From Mxb001 sp049317345 (lineage in GTDB: Bacteria > Actinomycetota > Actinomycetes > S36-B12): a stretch of 24,331 nt of DNA. Below, one piece after another: positions 14,720 to 21,169 of this stretch. A model generated the notes under the pieces. The model was not told the DNA's origin. It made no database searches and saw nothing but the letters and a program-made list of their open reading frames with translations. The first letter of the stretch is position 1. Each line of letters opens with the position of its first letter. The position numbers were made by a program, and so were the translations under genes. Where the stretch lies: assembly GCA_049317345.1 (NCBI GenBank), contig JBMOIL010000012.1, positions 1 to 24,331 on the forward strand, in the 5' to 3' direction.

Positions 14720-15094
14720 GTGACGCCCGAGCCCAAGACGTGCGCCCGCTGCGGGCGCACCATGGAGTGGCGCAAGGCGTGGGCACGCAACTGGGATTCC
14801 GTGCGCTACTGCTCTGATGCATGCCGGCGCCACAGGCTCACCGCCACTGATGAGGCGCTCGAGGCCTCGATCCTCGACCTGCTGGACGCACGTGCCGGGA
14901 GTGGCACCATCTGCCCGAGTGAGGCTGCCCGGGTGGTCGACCCGGACGGCTGGCGGGACCTGATGGAGCCCGCGCGGCAGGCCGCGCGACGTCTGGTGGC
15001 CGCGGGAGACGTCGAGATCACGCAGGGTGGGCACGTCGTCGATCCGTCCACGGCCAAGGGTCCGATCCGCATCCGCCGGGTGCGCCGTGGCTGA
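14720..15094 (+). CDS. DUF2256-DUF3253 fusion protein
   Basis: 124 residues. Residues 6-38 form a DUF2256 zinc-ribbon-like module with CARC and CSDAC, four cysteines that could bind Zn. Residues 45-120 match DUF3253, a small winged-helix-like domain (ILDLLDARAGSGTICPSEAARVV, ARRLVAAGDVEITQGG). The function is unknown. DUF2256 genes are often neighbours of photolyase/cryptochrome genes, and here the photolyase-like gene starts within the last codons (8-nt overlap). The two are thus almost certainly co-expressed. The winged helix and zinc ribbon suggest nucleic-acid binding (inference). The start is GTG 14720. No convincing promoter was found in the 37-bp gap before it. Confidence 0.82.
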   Translation: MTPEPKTCARCGRTMEWRKAWARNWDSVRYCSDACRRHRLTATDEALEASILDLLDARAGSGTICPSEAARVVDPDGWRDLMEPARQAARRLVAAGDVEITQGGHVVDPSTAKGPIRIRRVRRG

Positions 15095-16301
15095 GGTCCC
15101 TGCCCCGGAGCGGGGGAGCGAAGCGCAGTGGGTGCGCCATCACCTCGATGAGTTCGTGCGCGGTGAGGTCGAGTCCTCGCCTATCCCCGGCGGTCAACGA
15201 GCAGCCGATGCGGCGCTCGCTGGATTCACCGTGCGCGGGTACGCCGCGCGGCGTAATGAGGTGTGGCCAGTCGATCGACGCGGTGCCTCGGGTCTGTCTC
15301 CCTACATCCGGCACGGACTCCTCACTCTCCCGCGCGTGTGGGATCACGTCGCGGGCGGACCGGCGCGCGATGTCACGGCGTTCCGTGACGAGTTGCTGTG
15401 GCAGGAATACGCCAGGCACCTCTACGCCCGCCTGGGCGATGCCACCCAGCGCAGCCTGCGCTACTCCGTGGAAGAACGCGGCGAGCCCTATGACTGGCCC
15501 GAGGGCATGGCCTGCGTCGATCTAGCGACCGATGAGCTTCGGCGCACCGGCTGGCTCACCAACCAGACGCGCATGTGGCTGGCGAGCCAGTGGTCCGTGC
15601 GAGACGGCGCTGGCTGGCGTGACGGAGAGGACGTGTTCTTCCGCCACCTGCTCGACGGCTCGCGCGCGGCCAATCGCGTGGGCTGGCAGTGGACCGTCGG
15701 CGCACTCACTGGCAAGCCGTACGGCTTCTCGAGGTGGCAGGTGGAGAAGCGCGCTCCTGGGCTGTGCCATGAGTGCGACCTGCGAGCACGCTGCCCGATC
15801 GCGAATTGGCCGCCGGAGGATCCGCCCGAGCCACGCTCGTACGCCGACCCGCGTGTGCGGCGCGACCCCGACCTCGCGACGACATCCGGGGCCGCGGCGA
15901 TGAGCTCTGCCTCGGGCGCATCGCCGCAGATGGTGTGGATCACCGCCGAATCACTCGGAGACGACGATCCAGCGCTGAGGTCCCATCCGGATCTGCCCGT
16001 CACCTTCGTCTGGGATGTCCCCCTGCTCCAACGTCTGCGACTGTCTACGAAGCGACTGGTCTTCCTTGCCCAGTGCCTAGCGGATCTGGCCGAACGTCGC
16101 GAGCTCATCGTGCGCATCGGAGCACCGATCGACGAACTTGCGGACATTCCACTTGCGGCGACCTTCGCTCCGGTCCCCGGGTGGCATCGCATCAGTGCGG
16201 CACTCCAGCTGGTGCGTGTCGATCCCTGGCCGTGGCTCGTGCCTCCGCACGACGGCCCTGTGACCTCTTTCACTGCGTGGCGGCGGCGAGCGCGCGCGTG
16301 A
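15087..16301 (+). CDS. Photolyase/cryptochrome-like protein with permuted domain order
   Basis: 404 residues from GTG 15087. Residues 30-245 match the FAD-binding helical domain of the photolyase/cryptochrome family: GASGLSPYIRHGLL (67-79, flavin phosphate region), ELLWQEYARHLYARLG, GWLTNQTRMWLAS (155-167), FFRHLLDGSRAANRVGWQW (184-202), with the conserved Asn and Trp near the flavin. CHECDLRARC (227-236) adds three closely spaced cysteines. A Pro-rich linker (240-280) leads to residues 281-404, which resemble the antenna-type Rossmann domain that normally comes first: VWITAESLGDDDPAL, LPVTFVWDVPLL, RLVFLAQCLADL, ending in VTSFTAWRRR, like the VFTPFWR linker. Light-driven repair or sensing is likely but unproven. 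A start upstream at 15027 would only extend into the previous gene. Confidence 0.82.
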   Translation: MAEVPAPERGSEAQWVRHHLDEFVRGEVESSPIPGGQRAADAALAGFTVRGYAARRNEVWPVDRRGASGLSPYIRHGLLTLPRVWDHVAGGPARDVTAFRDELLWQEYARHLYARLGDATQRSLRYSVEERGEPYDWPEGMACVDLATDELRRTGWLTNQTRMWLASQWSVRDGAGWRDGEDVFFRHLLDGSRAANRVGWQWTVGALTGKPYGFSRWQVEKRAPGLCHECDLRARCPIANWPPEDPPEPRSYADPRVRRDPDLATTSGAAAMSSASGASPQMVWITAESLGDDDPALRSHPDLPVTFVWDVPLLQRLRLSTKRLVFLAQCLADLAERRELIVRIGAPIDELADIPLAATFAPVPGWHRISAALQLVRVDPWPWLVPPHDGPVTSFTAWRRRARA

Positions 16302-16314
16302 TCCACTGCGCGAC

Positions 16315-16320
16315 TAGACT
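16315..16320 (+). promoter_or_regulatory. Possible -10 of serA
   Basis: TAGACT lies 30 nt before the serA GTG, in the 49-bp gap after the photolyase-like gene. With GAGGT at 16341-16345 this would be a leadered transcript. No clear -35 was seen. Confidence 0.4.
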
Positions 16321-16350
16321 CACTGGGCCGCCGACAGATCGAGGTACCCC

Positions 16351-17940
16351 GTGACCAAGCCCGTCGTCCTCATCGCCGAGGAACTCTCGCCCGCGACCGT
16401 CGAGGCTCTCGGCCCGGACTTCGAGATCCGTCACTGCGATGGTGCTGATCGGTCCCAGCTCCTGGCCGCCCTCCCGGGTGCCGACGCCGTCCTCATTCGC
16501 TCGGCGACCCAGATGGATCCCGAGGCCATCGCCGCGGGCAAGCAGCTCAAGGTCATCGCCCGGGCTGGCGTAGGCCTGGACAACGTCGACGTGAAGGCTG
16601 CGACCCAGGCCGGTGTCATGGTGGTCAATGCCCCGACTTCCAACATCGTCAGCGCCGCTGAACTTGCCGTCGCGCTGCTGCTGTCAGCCGCGCGCAATAT
16701 TGTCCCGGCCAACCTGGCACTCAAGAACGGTGAGTGGAAGCGCTCGAAGTACAACGGCGTTGAGCTCTCGGAGAAGACGGTCGGCATTGTCGGCCTCGGT
16801 CGCATCGGCGTACTCGTCGCCCAGCGGCTCTCGGCGTTCGGTGTCAAGCTCATCGCCTACGACCCCTACGTGCAGCCCGCCCGCGCCGCCCAGATCGGCG
16901 TGCGACTCGTCCCGCTCGATGAGCTCATGCGCGAGTCGGACTTCATCACGGTCCACCTGCCCAAGACTGCTGAGACGGCCGGCCTGATCGGCGAGGGGCA
17001 GCTCACGCTCGCCAAGCCCACGATGTATCTCATCAATGCTGCCCGCGGTGGCATCGTCGACGAGGACGCGCTCTACCGCGCGATCTCCGAAGGCCGCGTC
17101 GCGGGTGCGGGCCTCGACGTCTACGCCAAGGAGCCCTGCACCGACTCGCCGCTCTTCGGTCTCGAGTCCGTCGTAGCGACCCCTCACCTGGGGGCGTCCA
17201 CCGATGAGGCCCAGGAGAAGGCGGGCATCTCCGTCGCGAAGTCGGTGCGTCTAGCGCTCGCCGGTGAGCTCGTGCCCGATGCGGTCAATGTGCAGGGCGG
17301 GATCCTCGCTGAGCCCATCCGGCCGCTGCTCCCGGTGGCCGAGCGACTCGGTGCGATCGCCAGTGGTCTCGCCGACGGAGCTGTGCAGCGCATTGACGTC
17401 GAGGTGCGCGGTGAAGTCGCCGACCTCGACGTGCGCGTGCTGGAGCTCGGGGCGCTCAAGGGCCTCATCCAGGGCCTGGTCCACGACCCCGTCTCCTACG
17501 TCAACGCACCGGTGCTCGCGCAGCAGCGCGGAGTCGAGGTCGCACTGACCACCGACAAGGACAGTGATGACCACCGCAATCTCGTGCGCGTGCGCCTCAC
17601 CCTCAGCGATGGCGCGTGGGTGAGCGTGGCCGGCACCGTGTCGGGGGCGAAGGATGTCGCCAAGCTCGTCGAGGTCGACAGCTTCGATGTCGATGTGCCC
17701 ATCAGCGAGCACATGGTCTTCTTCCGCTACCACGATCGCCCCGGTGTCGTAGGCACGGTGGGGCGCATCCTCGGCGAGGCCGAAGTCAACATCGGCGGCA
17801 TGCAGGTGAGTCGCGAGGAGTCGGGCGAGCACTCCGTGATCGTCCTGACGGTCGATCACGCCGTGCCTGCCGACGTCCTCGAGCGCATCGTGTCTGAGAT
17901 CGGCGCCCACACCGGGCGCGCGGTCGACCTCGCCTTCTAG
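16351..17940 (+). CDS. serA: D-3-phosphoglycerate dehydrogenase, long form
   Basis: 529 residues, the length of the mycobacterial long form. It oxidises 3-phosphoglycerate to phosphohydroxypyruvate, the first step to serine. Catalytic and cofactor sites: GLGRIG (148-153), D171 selecting NAD, R232 (NAARGG), E261 (KEP) and H279 (TPHLG). After the catalytic core come an intervening allosteric substrate-binding domain (about 315-450) and a C-terminal ACT domain (about 455-529, HMVFFRYHDRPGVVGTVG, VNIGGMQVSREE) for serine feedback. GAGGT precedes the GTG by 5 nt. Its stop shares the CTAG tetranucleotide with the leuA stop on the other strand. The neighbourhood ilvBNC-serA-leuB is common in actinobacteria. 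Confidence 0.97.
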   Translation: MTKPVVLIAEELSPATVEALGPDFEIRHCDGADRSQLLAALPGADAVLIRSATQMDPEAIAAGKQLKVIARAGVGLDNVDVKAATQAGVMVVNAPTSNIVSAAELAVALLLSAARNIVPANLALKNGEWKRSKYNGVELSEKTVGIVGLGRIGVLVAQRLSAFGVKLIAYDPYVQPARAAQIGVRLVPLDELMRESDFITVHLPKTAETAGLIGEGQLTLAKPTMYLINAARGGIVDEDALYRAISEGRVAGAGLDVYAKEPCTDSPLFGLESVVATPHLGASTDEAQEKAGISVAKSVRLALAGELVPDAVNVQGGILAEPIRPLLPVAERLGAIASGLADGAVQRIDVEVRGEVADLDVRVLELGALKGLIQGLVHDPVSYVNAPVLAQQRGVEVALTTDKDSDDHRNLVRVRLTLSDGAWVSVAGTVSGAKDVAKLVEVDSFDVDVPISEHMVFFRYHDRPGVVGTVGRILGEAEVNIGGMQVSREESGEHSVIVLTVDHAVPADVLERIVSEIGAHTGRAVDLAF

Positions 17941-19679
17941 TCGAGGCGAGCAGCGTCGCGCACCGCGCGATTGACCGCGCTCACGATCGCCTTGAGCGAC
18001 GACGTCGTGATCGAGGGATCGATACCGACGCCCCAGAGCATGCGACCGTCCACGGCGCACTCGACGTAGCTCGCCGCCGTGGCGTCGCCGCCCGCTGACA
18101 TCGCGTGCTCGGCGTAGTCCAGCACGCGCACGTCCACCCCGTGCTGGGCGAGCGCATCGCAGAACGCGGCCACAGGCCCGTTGCCGCGACCCGTGAGCGC
18201 GACCTCGGTGCCCGAGTCGAAGATGACGACGTCGACGGTCGTATCCCCATCGATGTCCGACTCCTGTCTGACCGACTTCAGGGCGAAACGGCCCCAGGGT
18301 GCAGCAGGATCGGGCAGGTACTCCGCGGAGAAGACCGACCACATCGTCTCGGGGGAGACCTCGCCGCCCGCCTCGTCGGTCATCCGCTGGACGACCTGGG
18401 AGAACTCGATCTGGAGCCGGCGCGGGAGTTCGAGTTTGTGCTCGGTGCGCATGATGTAGGCGACACCGCCCTTGCCTGACTGCGAGTTGACGCGGATGAC
18501 GGCCTCGTAGGTGCGTCCGACGTCCTTGGGATCGATGGGCAGGTAGGGGACCTCCCAGCGGAAGTCGTCGACCGGTACGCCGGCTGCGGCCGCGTCGATC
18601 TCCATGTGCGACAGGCCCTTGTTGATGGCGTCCTGGTGCGACCCGGAGAACGCCGTATAGACCAGGTCGCCGCCGTACGGGTGACGCTCATGCACGGGGA
18701 TCTGGTTGCAGTACTCCACCGTGCGGCGGATGTCGTCGATGTCGCGCATGTCGAGCTGCGGATCGATGCCCTGGCTGAAGAGGTTCATGCCCAAGGTCAC
18801 GAGGCAGACGTTGCCGGTGCGCTCGCCATTGCCGAAGAGGCAGCCCTCGATGCGGTCGGCGCCTGCCATGTAGCCGAGCTCGGCTGCGGCGACAGCTGTG
18901 CCCCGATCGTTGTGCGGGTGCAGTGAGAGCACGATGCTGTCGCGGCGGGCCAGATTGCGGTGCATCCACTCGATCGAGTCGGCGTACACATTGGGGGTGG
19001 CCATCTCGACGGTGGCGGGCAGGTTGAGGATCACCTTGCGGTCGGGGGTGGGCTGCCACACGTCGGTGACGGCATCGCAGACCTCGACGGCGAATTCCAG
19101 CTCCGTGCCGGTGTAGGACTCGGGGGAGTATTCGAAGAAGACCTCGGTCTCGTCGGCGATCTGCTCGGCGTACTTCTTGCACAGTTGCGCACCATGGACG
19201 GCGATGTCCTTGATGCCCTCCTTGTCGAGGCCGAAGACGACGCGACGCTGCAGGGTCGACGTGGAGTTGTAGAGGTGCACGATCGCCTGCTTGGCGCCGC
19301 GGATCGCCTCGAAGGTGCGCTCGATGAGGTGCTCGCGCGACTGGGTCAGCACCTGGATGACGACGTCATCGGGGATCATGTCCTCCTCGATGAGCATGCG
19401 GACGAAGTCGAAGTCGGTCTGCGAGGCCGAGGGGAAGCCGACCTCGATCTCCTTGAAGCCCATGGCGACGAGGAGCTCGAACATCCGCTTCTTGCGCGCG
19501 GGCGACATCGGGTCGATGAGGGCCTGGTTGCCGTCGCGCAGGTCGACGGCGCACCAGCGGGGCGCCTCGGTGATGACGGCCGCGGGCCAGGTGCGGTCGG
19601 GCAGGTCGACGGGGCGGTAGGCGCTATAGCGCTGCCACGCCATGGGGCTGGGCTGCTGGGGATTGATGTCGATAGTCAT
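17937..19679 (-). CDS. leuA: 2-isopropylmalate synthase, long form
   Basis: 580 residues. It condenses acetyl-CoA with 2-oxoisovalerate in the first step of leucine synthesis. The catalytic TIM barrel shows DLRDGNQ (46-52), HPHNDRG (254-260) and GNGERTGN (283-290). Metal ligands are expected at D49, H254, H256 and N290. SGSHQDAI follows. The C-terminal domain (about 450-580) is the leucine-binding regulatory LeuA dimer domain. A GAGGAG site (19687-19692 on the - strand) lies 7 nt before the ATG. The gene is divergent from the small secreted protein and tail-to-tail with serA. The 130-nt leader carries a leucine leader peptide and a long stem-loop, so attenuation control is likely. Confidence 0.97.
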   Translation of the reverse strand: MTIDINPQQPSPMAWQRYSAYRPVDLPDRTWPAAVITEAPRWCAVDLRDGNQALIDPMSPARKKRMFELLVAMGFKEIEVGFPSASQTDFDFVRMLIEEDMIPDDVVIQVLTQSREHLIERTFEAIRGAKQAIVHLYNSTSTLQRRVVFGLDKEGIKDIAVHGAQLCKKYAEQIADETEVFFEYSPESYTGTELEFAVEVCDAVTDVWQPTPDRKVILNLPATVEMATPNVYADSIEWMHRNLARRDSIVLSLHPHNDRGTAVAAAELGYMAGADRIEGCLFGNGERTGNVCLVTLGMNLFSQGIDPQLDMRDIDDIRRTVEYCNQIPVHERHPYGGDLVYTAFSGSHQDAINKGLSHMEIDAAAAGVPVDDFRWEVPYLPIDPKDVGRTYEAVIRVNSQSGKGGVAYIMRTEHKLELPRRLQIEFSQVVQRMTDEAGGEVSPETMWSVFSAEYLPDPAAPWGRFALKSVRQESDIDGDTTVDVVIFDSGTEVALTGRGNGPVAAFCDALAQHGVDVRVLDYAEHAMSAGGDATAASYVECAVDGRMLWGVGIDPSITTSSLKAIVSAVNRAVRDAARLD

Positions 19680-19727
19680 GTCGGTCTCCTCGGAAGCGAA
19701 GGTGGGGGACCGGCGCAGCAGAACTCA

Positions 19728-19783
19728 CCGCGACGAGGGGGCCGGAGTGGGCCCCTACTGGGAGCCCCTAGGCCTCGTCGCGG
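19728..19783 (-). promoter_or_regulatory. leuA attenuator stem-loop
   Basis: On the - strand, the end of the leader peptide frame (19773-19783, CCGCGACGAGG) is perfectly complementary over 11 bp to 19728-19738. Nested inside is GGGGCC/GGCCCC (19750-19755 with 19738-19743). No U-run follows, so the structure may act by Rho or by limiting access to leuA rather than as a simple intrinsic terminator. Confidence 0.6.
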
Positions 19784-19812
19784 CGACCAAGGAGGAGCCG
19801 CTGCGCTGACAT
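19768..19812 (-). CDS. leuL: leuA leader peptide
   Basis: A 14-codon frame, MSAQRLLLGRRDEA then TAG, starts 7 nt after a TACCCT -10 box and ends 88 nt before leuA. Three consecutive Leu codons (CTC CTC CTT, 19789-19797) are the expected control codons for leucine-sensitive attenuation. The following codons form one arm of the 11-bp stem described for this leader. Like the ilv leader peptide in this window it has GRR right after the control codons. The frame is too short for ordinary gene finders and is inferred from sequence and position. Confidence 0.82.
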   Translation of the reverse strand: MSAQRLLLGRRDEA

Positions 19813-19819
19813 TGGGATG

Positions 19820-19825
19820 AGGGTA
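19820..19825 (-). promoter_or_regulatory. -10 box of the leuA leader transcript
   Basis: TACCCT on the - strand is 7 nt upstream of the leader peptide ATG at 19812, again the leaderless spacing. No clear -35 is present. Confidence 0.55.
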
Positions 19826-19889
19826 CCAGCCGGGTTGTCCCCAGGGCATCCCTCGCCCCGCCATCCCCAGGCGCACCGCGCTGGGGCCG

Positions 19890-19901
19890 CGGGCATGCCC
19901 G
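19890..19901. promoter_or_regulatory. 12-bp palindrome in the leuA / secreted-protein divergent gap
   Basis: CGGGCATGCCCG is a perfect palindrome 7 bp upstream of TACGTT (19909-19914), a candidate -10 of the secreted-protein gene. A second inverted repeat, CCCCAG/CTGGGG (19865-19870 and 19881-19886), lies beside it. It is a possible operator. The remaining gap between leuA and the secreted gene shows nothing else. Confidence 0.35.
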
Positions 19902-19952
19902 TGCTGCCTACGTTCCGCGGGTCCTGTCCCGTCCCACCCCCCGGAGGTTCCC

Positions 19953-20558
19953 ATGCGTACGCCGCTCCTCGCCCTTGCCGCTGTTGCTCTCGGTATCAGC
20001 CTGATCGCCCCCGCTCCCGCCCTGGCCGGCCAGGATCGCAAGGGTCAGCCCGGGCCCGACCTGCCGGAGGTCCGCACTTCCGTGGCACTCGAGGTGAGCG
20101 GGTCGTGGTCGGGCCGCATCGGCTTCGGCCTGCACTCACCCGGCGGGCAGTTACGCGCGCTTCGGCCGCTGCCGCTGGAGCTCGACCTCTCCCGCTCGGC
20201 ATGCGATCTCACCGGCTGCATGACCACACGCCTCGTGCTCAATCCCACGGCGAGCGTCCCGGGCATGGCGCGCATCTCCGGGAGCCTCACCAGTGCCGCC
20301 CTCATGCGCTCGGCGATCGCCGTGACCGTCCAGCGCATCGTCGACGGCACCGTGGTCAACGAGCGGCCCGCGACGCTCACGCTCGAGGTCGTCGCCCGCA
20401 AGGCCGGCCCGCTGGTGAAGCGCACAACCCTCACCCAGGGTCCCGATGGCGAAGTCATGTCGATCGCACGGACCGCTCCGATGCGCGCGACGGTGATGCT
20501 GGCCGACGACACCCTGACCGCCACGGGAGAGGTCTCGCGGGTCCAGATCGTGGACTAG
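19953..20558 (+). CDS. Small secreted protein of unknown function
   Basis: 201 residues with a clear Sec signal peptide: a short basic start, a hydrophobic core and an Ala-x-Ala site, ALA before GQDRKG, at about residue 25. The mature part is mostly beta-like, with alternating short hydrophobic stretches (VALEVSGSWSGRIGFGL, ARISGSLTSA, ATVMLADDTLTATGEV), and has only two cysteines, C84 and C89 (CDLTGC), which may form a disulfide loop. No known domain was recognised. GGAGG lies 5 nt before the ATG. It is divergent from leuA and 14 nt before the toxin-like gene, with no sign of functional connection to either. Confidence 0.72.
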   Translation: MRTPLLALAAVALGISLIAPAPALAGQDRKGQPGPDLPEVRTSVALEVSGSWSGRIGFGLHSPGGQLRALRPLPLELDLSRSACDLTGCMTTRLVLNPTASVPGMARISGSLTSAALMRSAIAVTVQRIVDGTVVNERPATLTLEVVARKAGPLVKRTTLTQGPDGEVMSIARTAPMRATVMLADDTLTATGEVSRVQIVD

Positions 20559-20572
20559 ATCCCTCAGTCTTT

Positions 20573-20854
20573 ATGTACTACATTAAGGGTCATGGCTGGT
20601 TCATGGTCCGGGACAGTGCACGCAAGCACGGCGTCGTCGACGAAGACATCCGTCATGCGATCGGCCAGGCCGTCGTTGTGATGGTGATGGAGAGCGGTCC
20701 CCGTGGCCGGACGTTGTTCGTCGGTGCTGACTCGACCGGTCGCCCCTTGGAGGTCGTGACCGTGACGGAGTCGGATGGGACCCTGTCGGCCATTCACGCC
20801 ATGCCGATGCGAAGGAAGTTCGAGCGCTATCTCACCCAGGGGGACACGACGTGA
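20573..20854 (+). CDS. BrnT-like small toxin candidate
   Basis: 93 residues. VRDSARKHGVVDEDIRHAI followed by a three-stranded sheet pattern (RTLFVGADSTGRPLEVVTV, LSAIHAMPMRRKF) resembles small BrnT-type ribonuclease toxins and related actinobacterial proteins that pair with a ribbon-helix-helix partner. The next gene is such a partner and its GTG overlaps this stop in GTGA. The toxin-first order is typical of brnTA. The start is uncertain: ATG 20573 includes the GWF residues that look like the first strand, while ATG 20603 would leave room for a promoter over the TGTACTACA element. Toxicity is inferred from family and context only. Confidence 0.66.
   Translation: MYYIKGHGWFMVRDSARKHGVVDEDIRHAIGQAVVVMVMESGPRGRTLFVGADSTGRPLEVVTVTESDGTLSAIHAMPMRRKFERYLTQGDTT
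20574..20582. promoter_or_regulatory. Possible operator of the toxin-antitoxin pair
   Basis: TGTACTACA has complementary halves TGTA and TACA around one central base. It overlaps the first toxin ATG and a TACATT -10-like sequence (20579-20584). RHH antitoxins usually bind such sites to autoregulate. Confidence 0.35.
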
Positions 20855-21138
20855 TCAGGGAAGTCAAGGGGTTCGATCTCAGCACGTGGCGCTACCCGGG
20901 GACGCCCACCGAGGAACAACTCCAAGCGTGGGCGGATGAAGCCGAAGCGGGTTATGACGATGACGACCTCGTCATCGTGCGACGCGGGCGGCCCCCGCTT
21001 GGCGAGGGACCCTCCCGCGTGGTCCAGGTCCGCCTCGACCCGGAGCTCTACAGCGATCTCGAGACGCGCATCGAGTCCGAGGGAGCCACGGCGAGCGCGA
21101 TCATGCGCGAGGCCCTGCGCCGCTACCTCGCCTCCTGA
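20851..21138 (+). CDS. Ribbon-helix-helix antitoxin candidate
   Basis: 95 residues. The C-terminal 45 form a ribbon-helix-helix DNA-binding domain: the strand VVQVRLDPELYSDLETRI, then the helix-turn-helix pair ending SAIMREALRRYLAS. The acidic N-terminal half (TEEQLQAWADEAEAGYDDDD) is the likely toxin-binding arm, and RRGRPPLGEG is a basic linker. The GTG start overlaps the toxin stop by 4 nt, so the two are translationally coupled. It should neutralise the upstream protein and repress the pair. The module sits between leuA and leuB, close to the leuB promoter. Confidence 0.78.
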   Translation: MIREVKGFDLSTWRYPGTPTEEQLQAWADEAEAGYDDDDLVIVRRGRPPLGEGPSRVVQVRLDPELYSDLETRIESEGATASAIMREALRRYLAS

Positions 21139-21156
21139 GGCGGGCGCCGCCCCCAC

Positions 21157-21162
21157 TAGCCT
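21157..21162 (+). promoter_or_regulatory. Leaderless-type -10 box for leuB
   Basis: TAGCCT is followed by 7 nt and the ATG at 21170. It separates leuB transcription from the toxin-antitoxin pair. Confidence 0.55.
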
Positions 21163-21169
21163 TCCGCCC

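Noticed and set aside
21139..21151. GGCG/CGCC hairpin after the antitoxin as terminator
   Set aside because: The stem is only 4 bp in a very GC-rich stretch and has no T-run.
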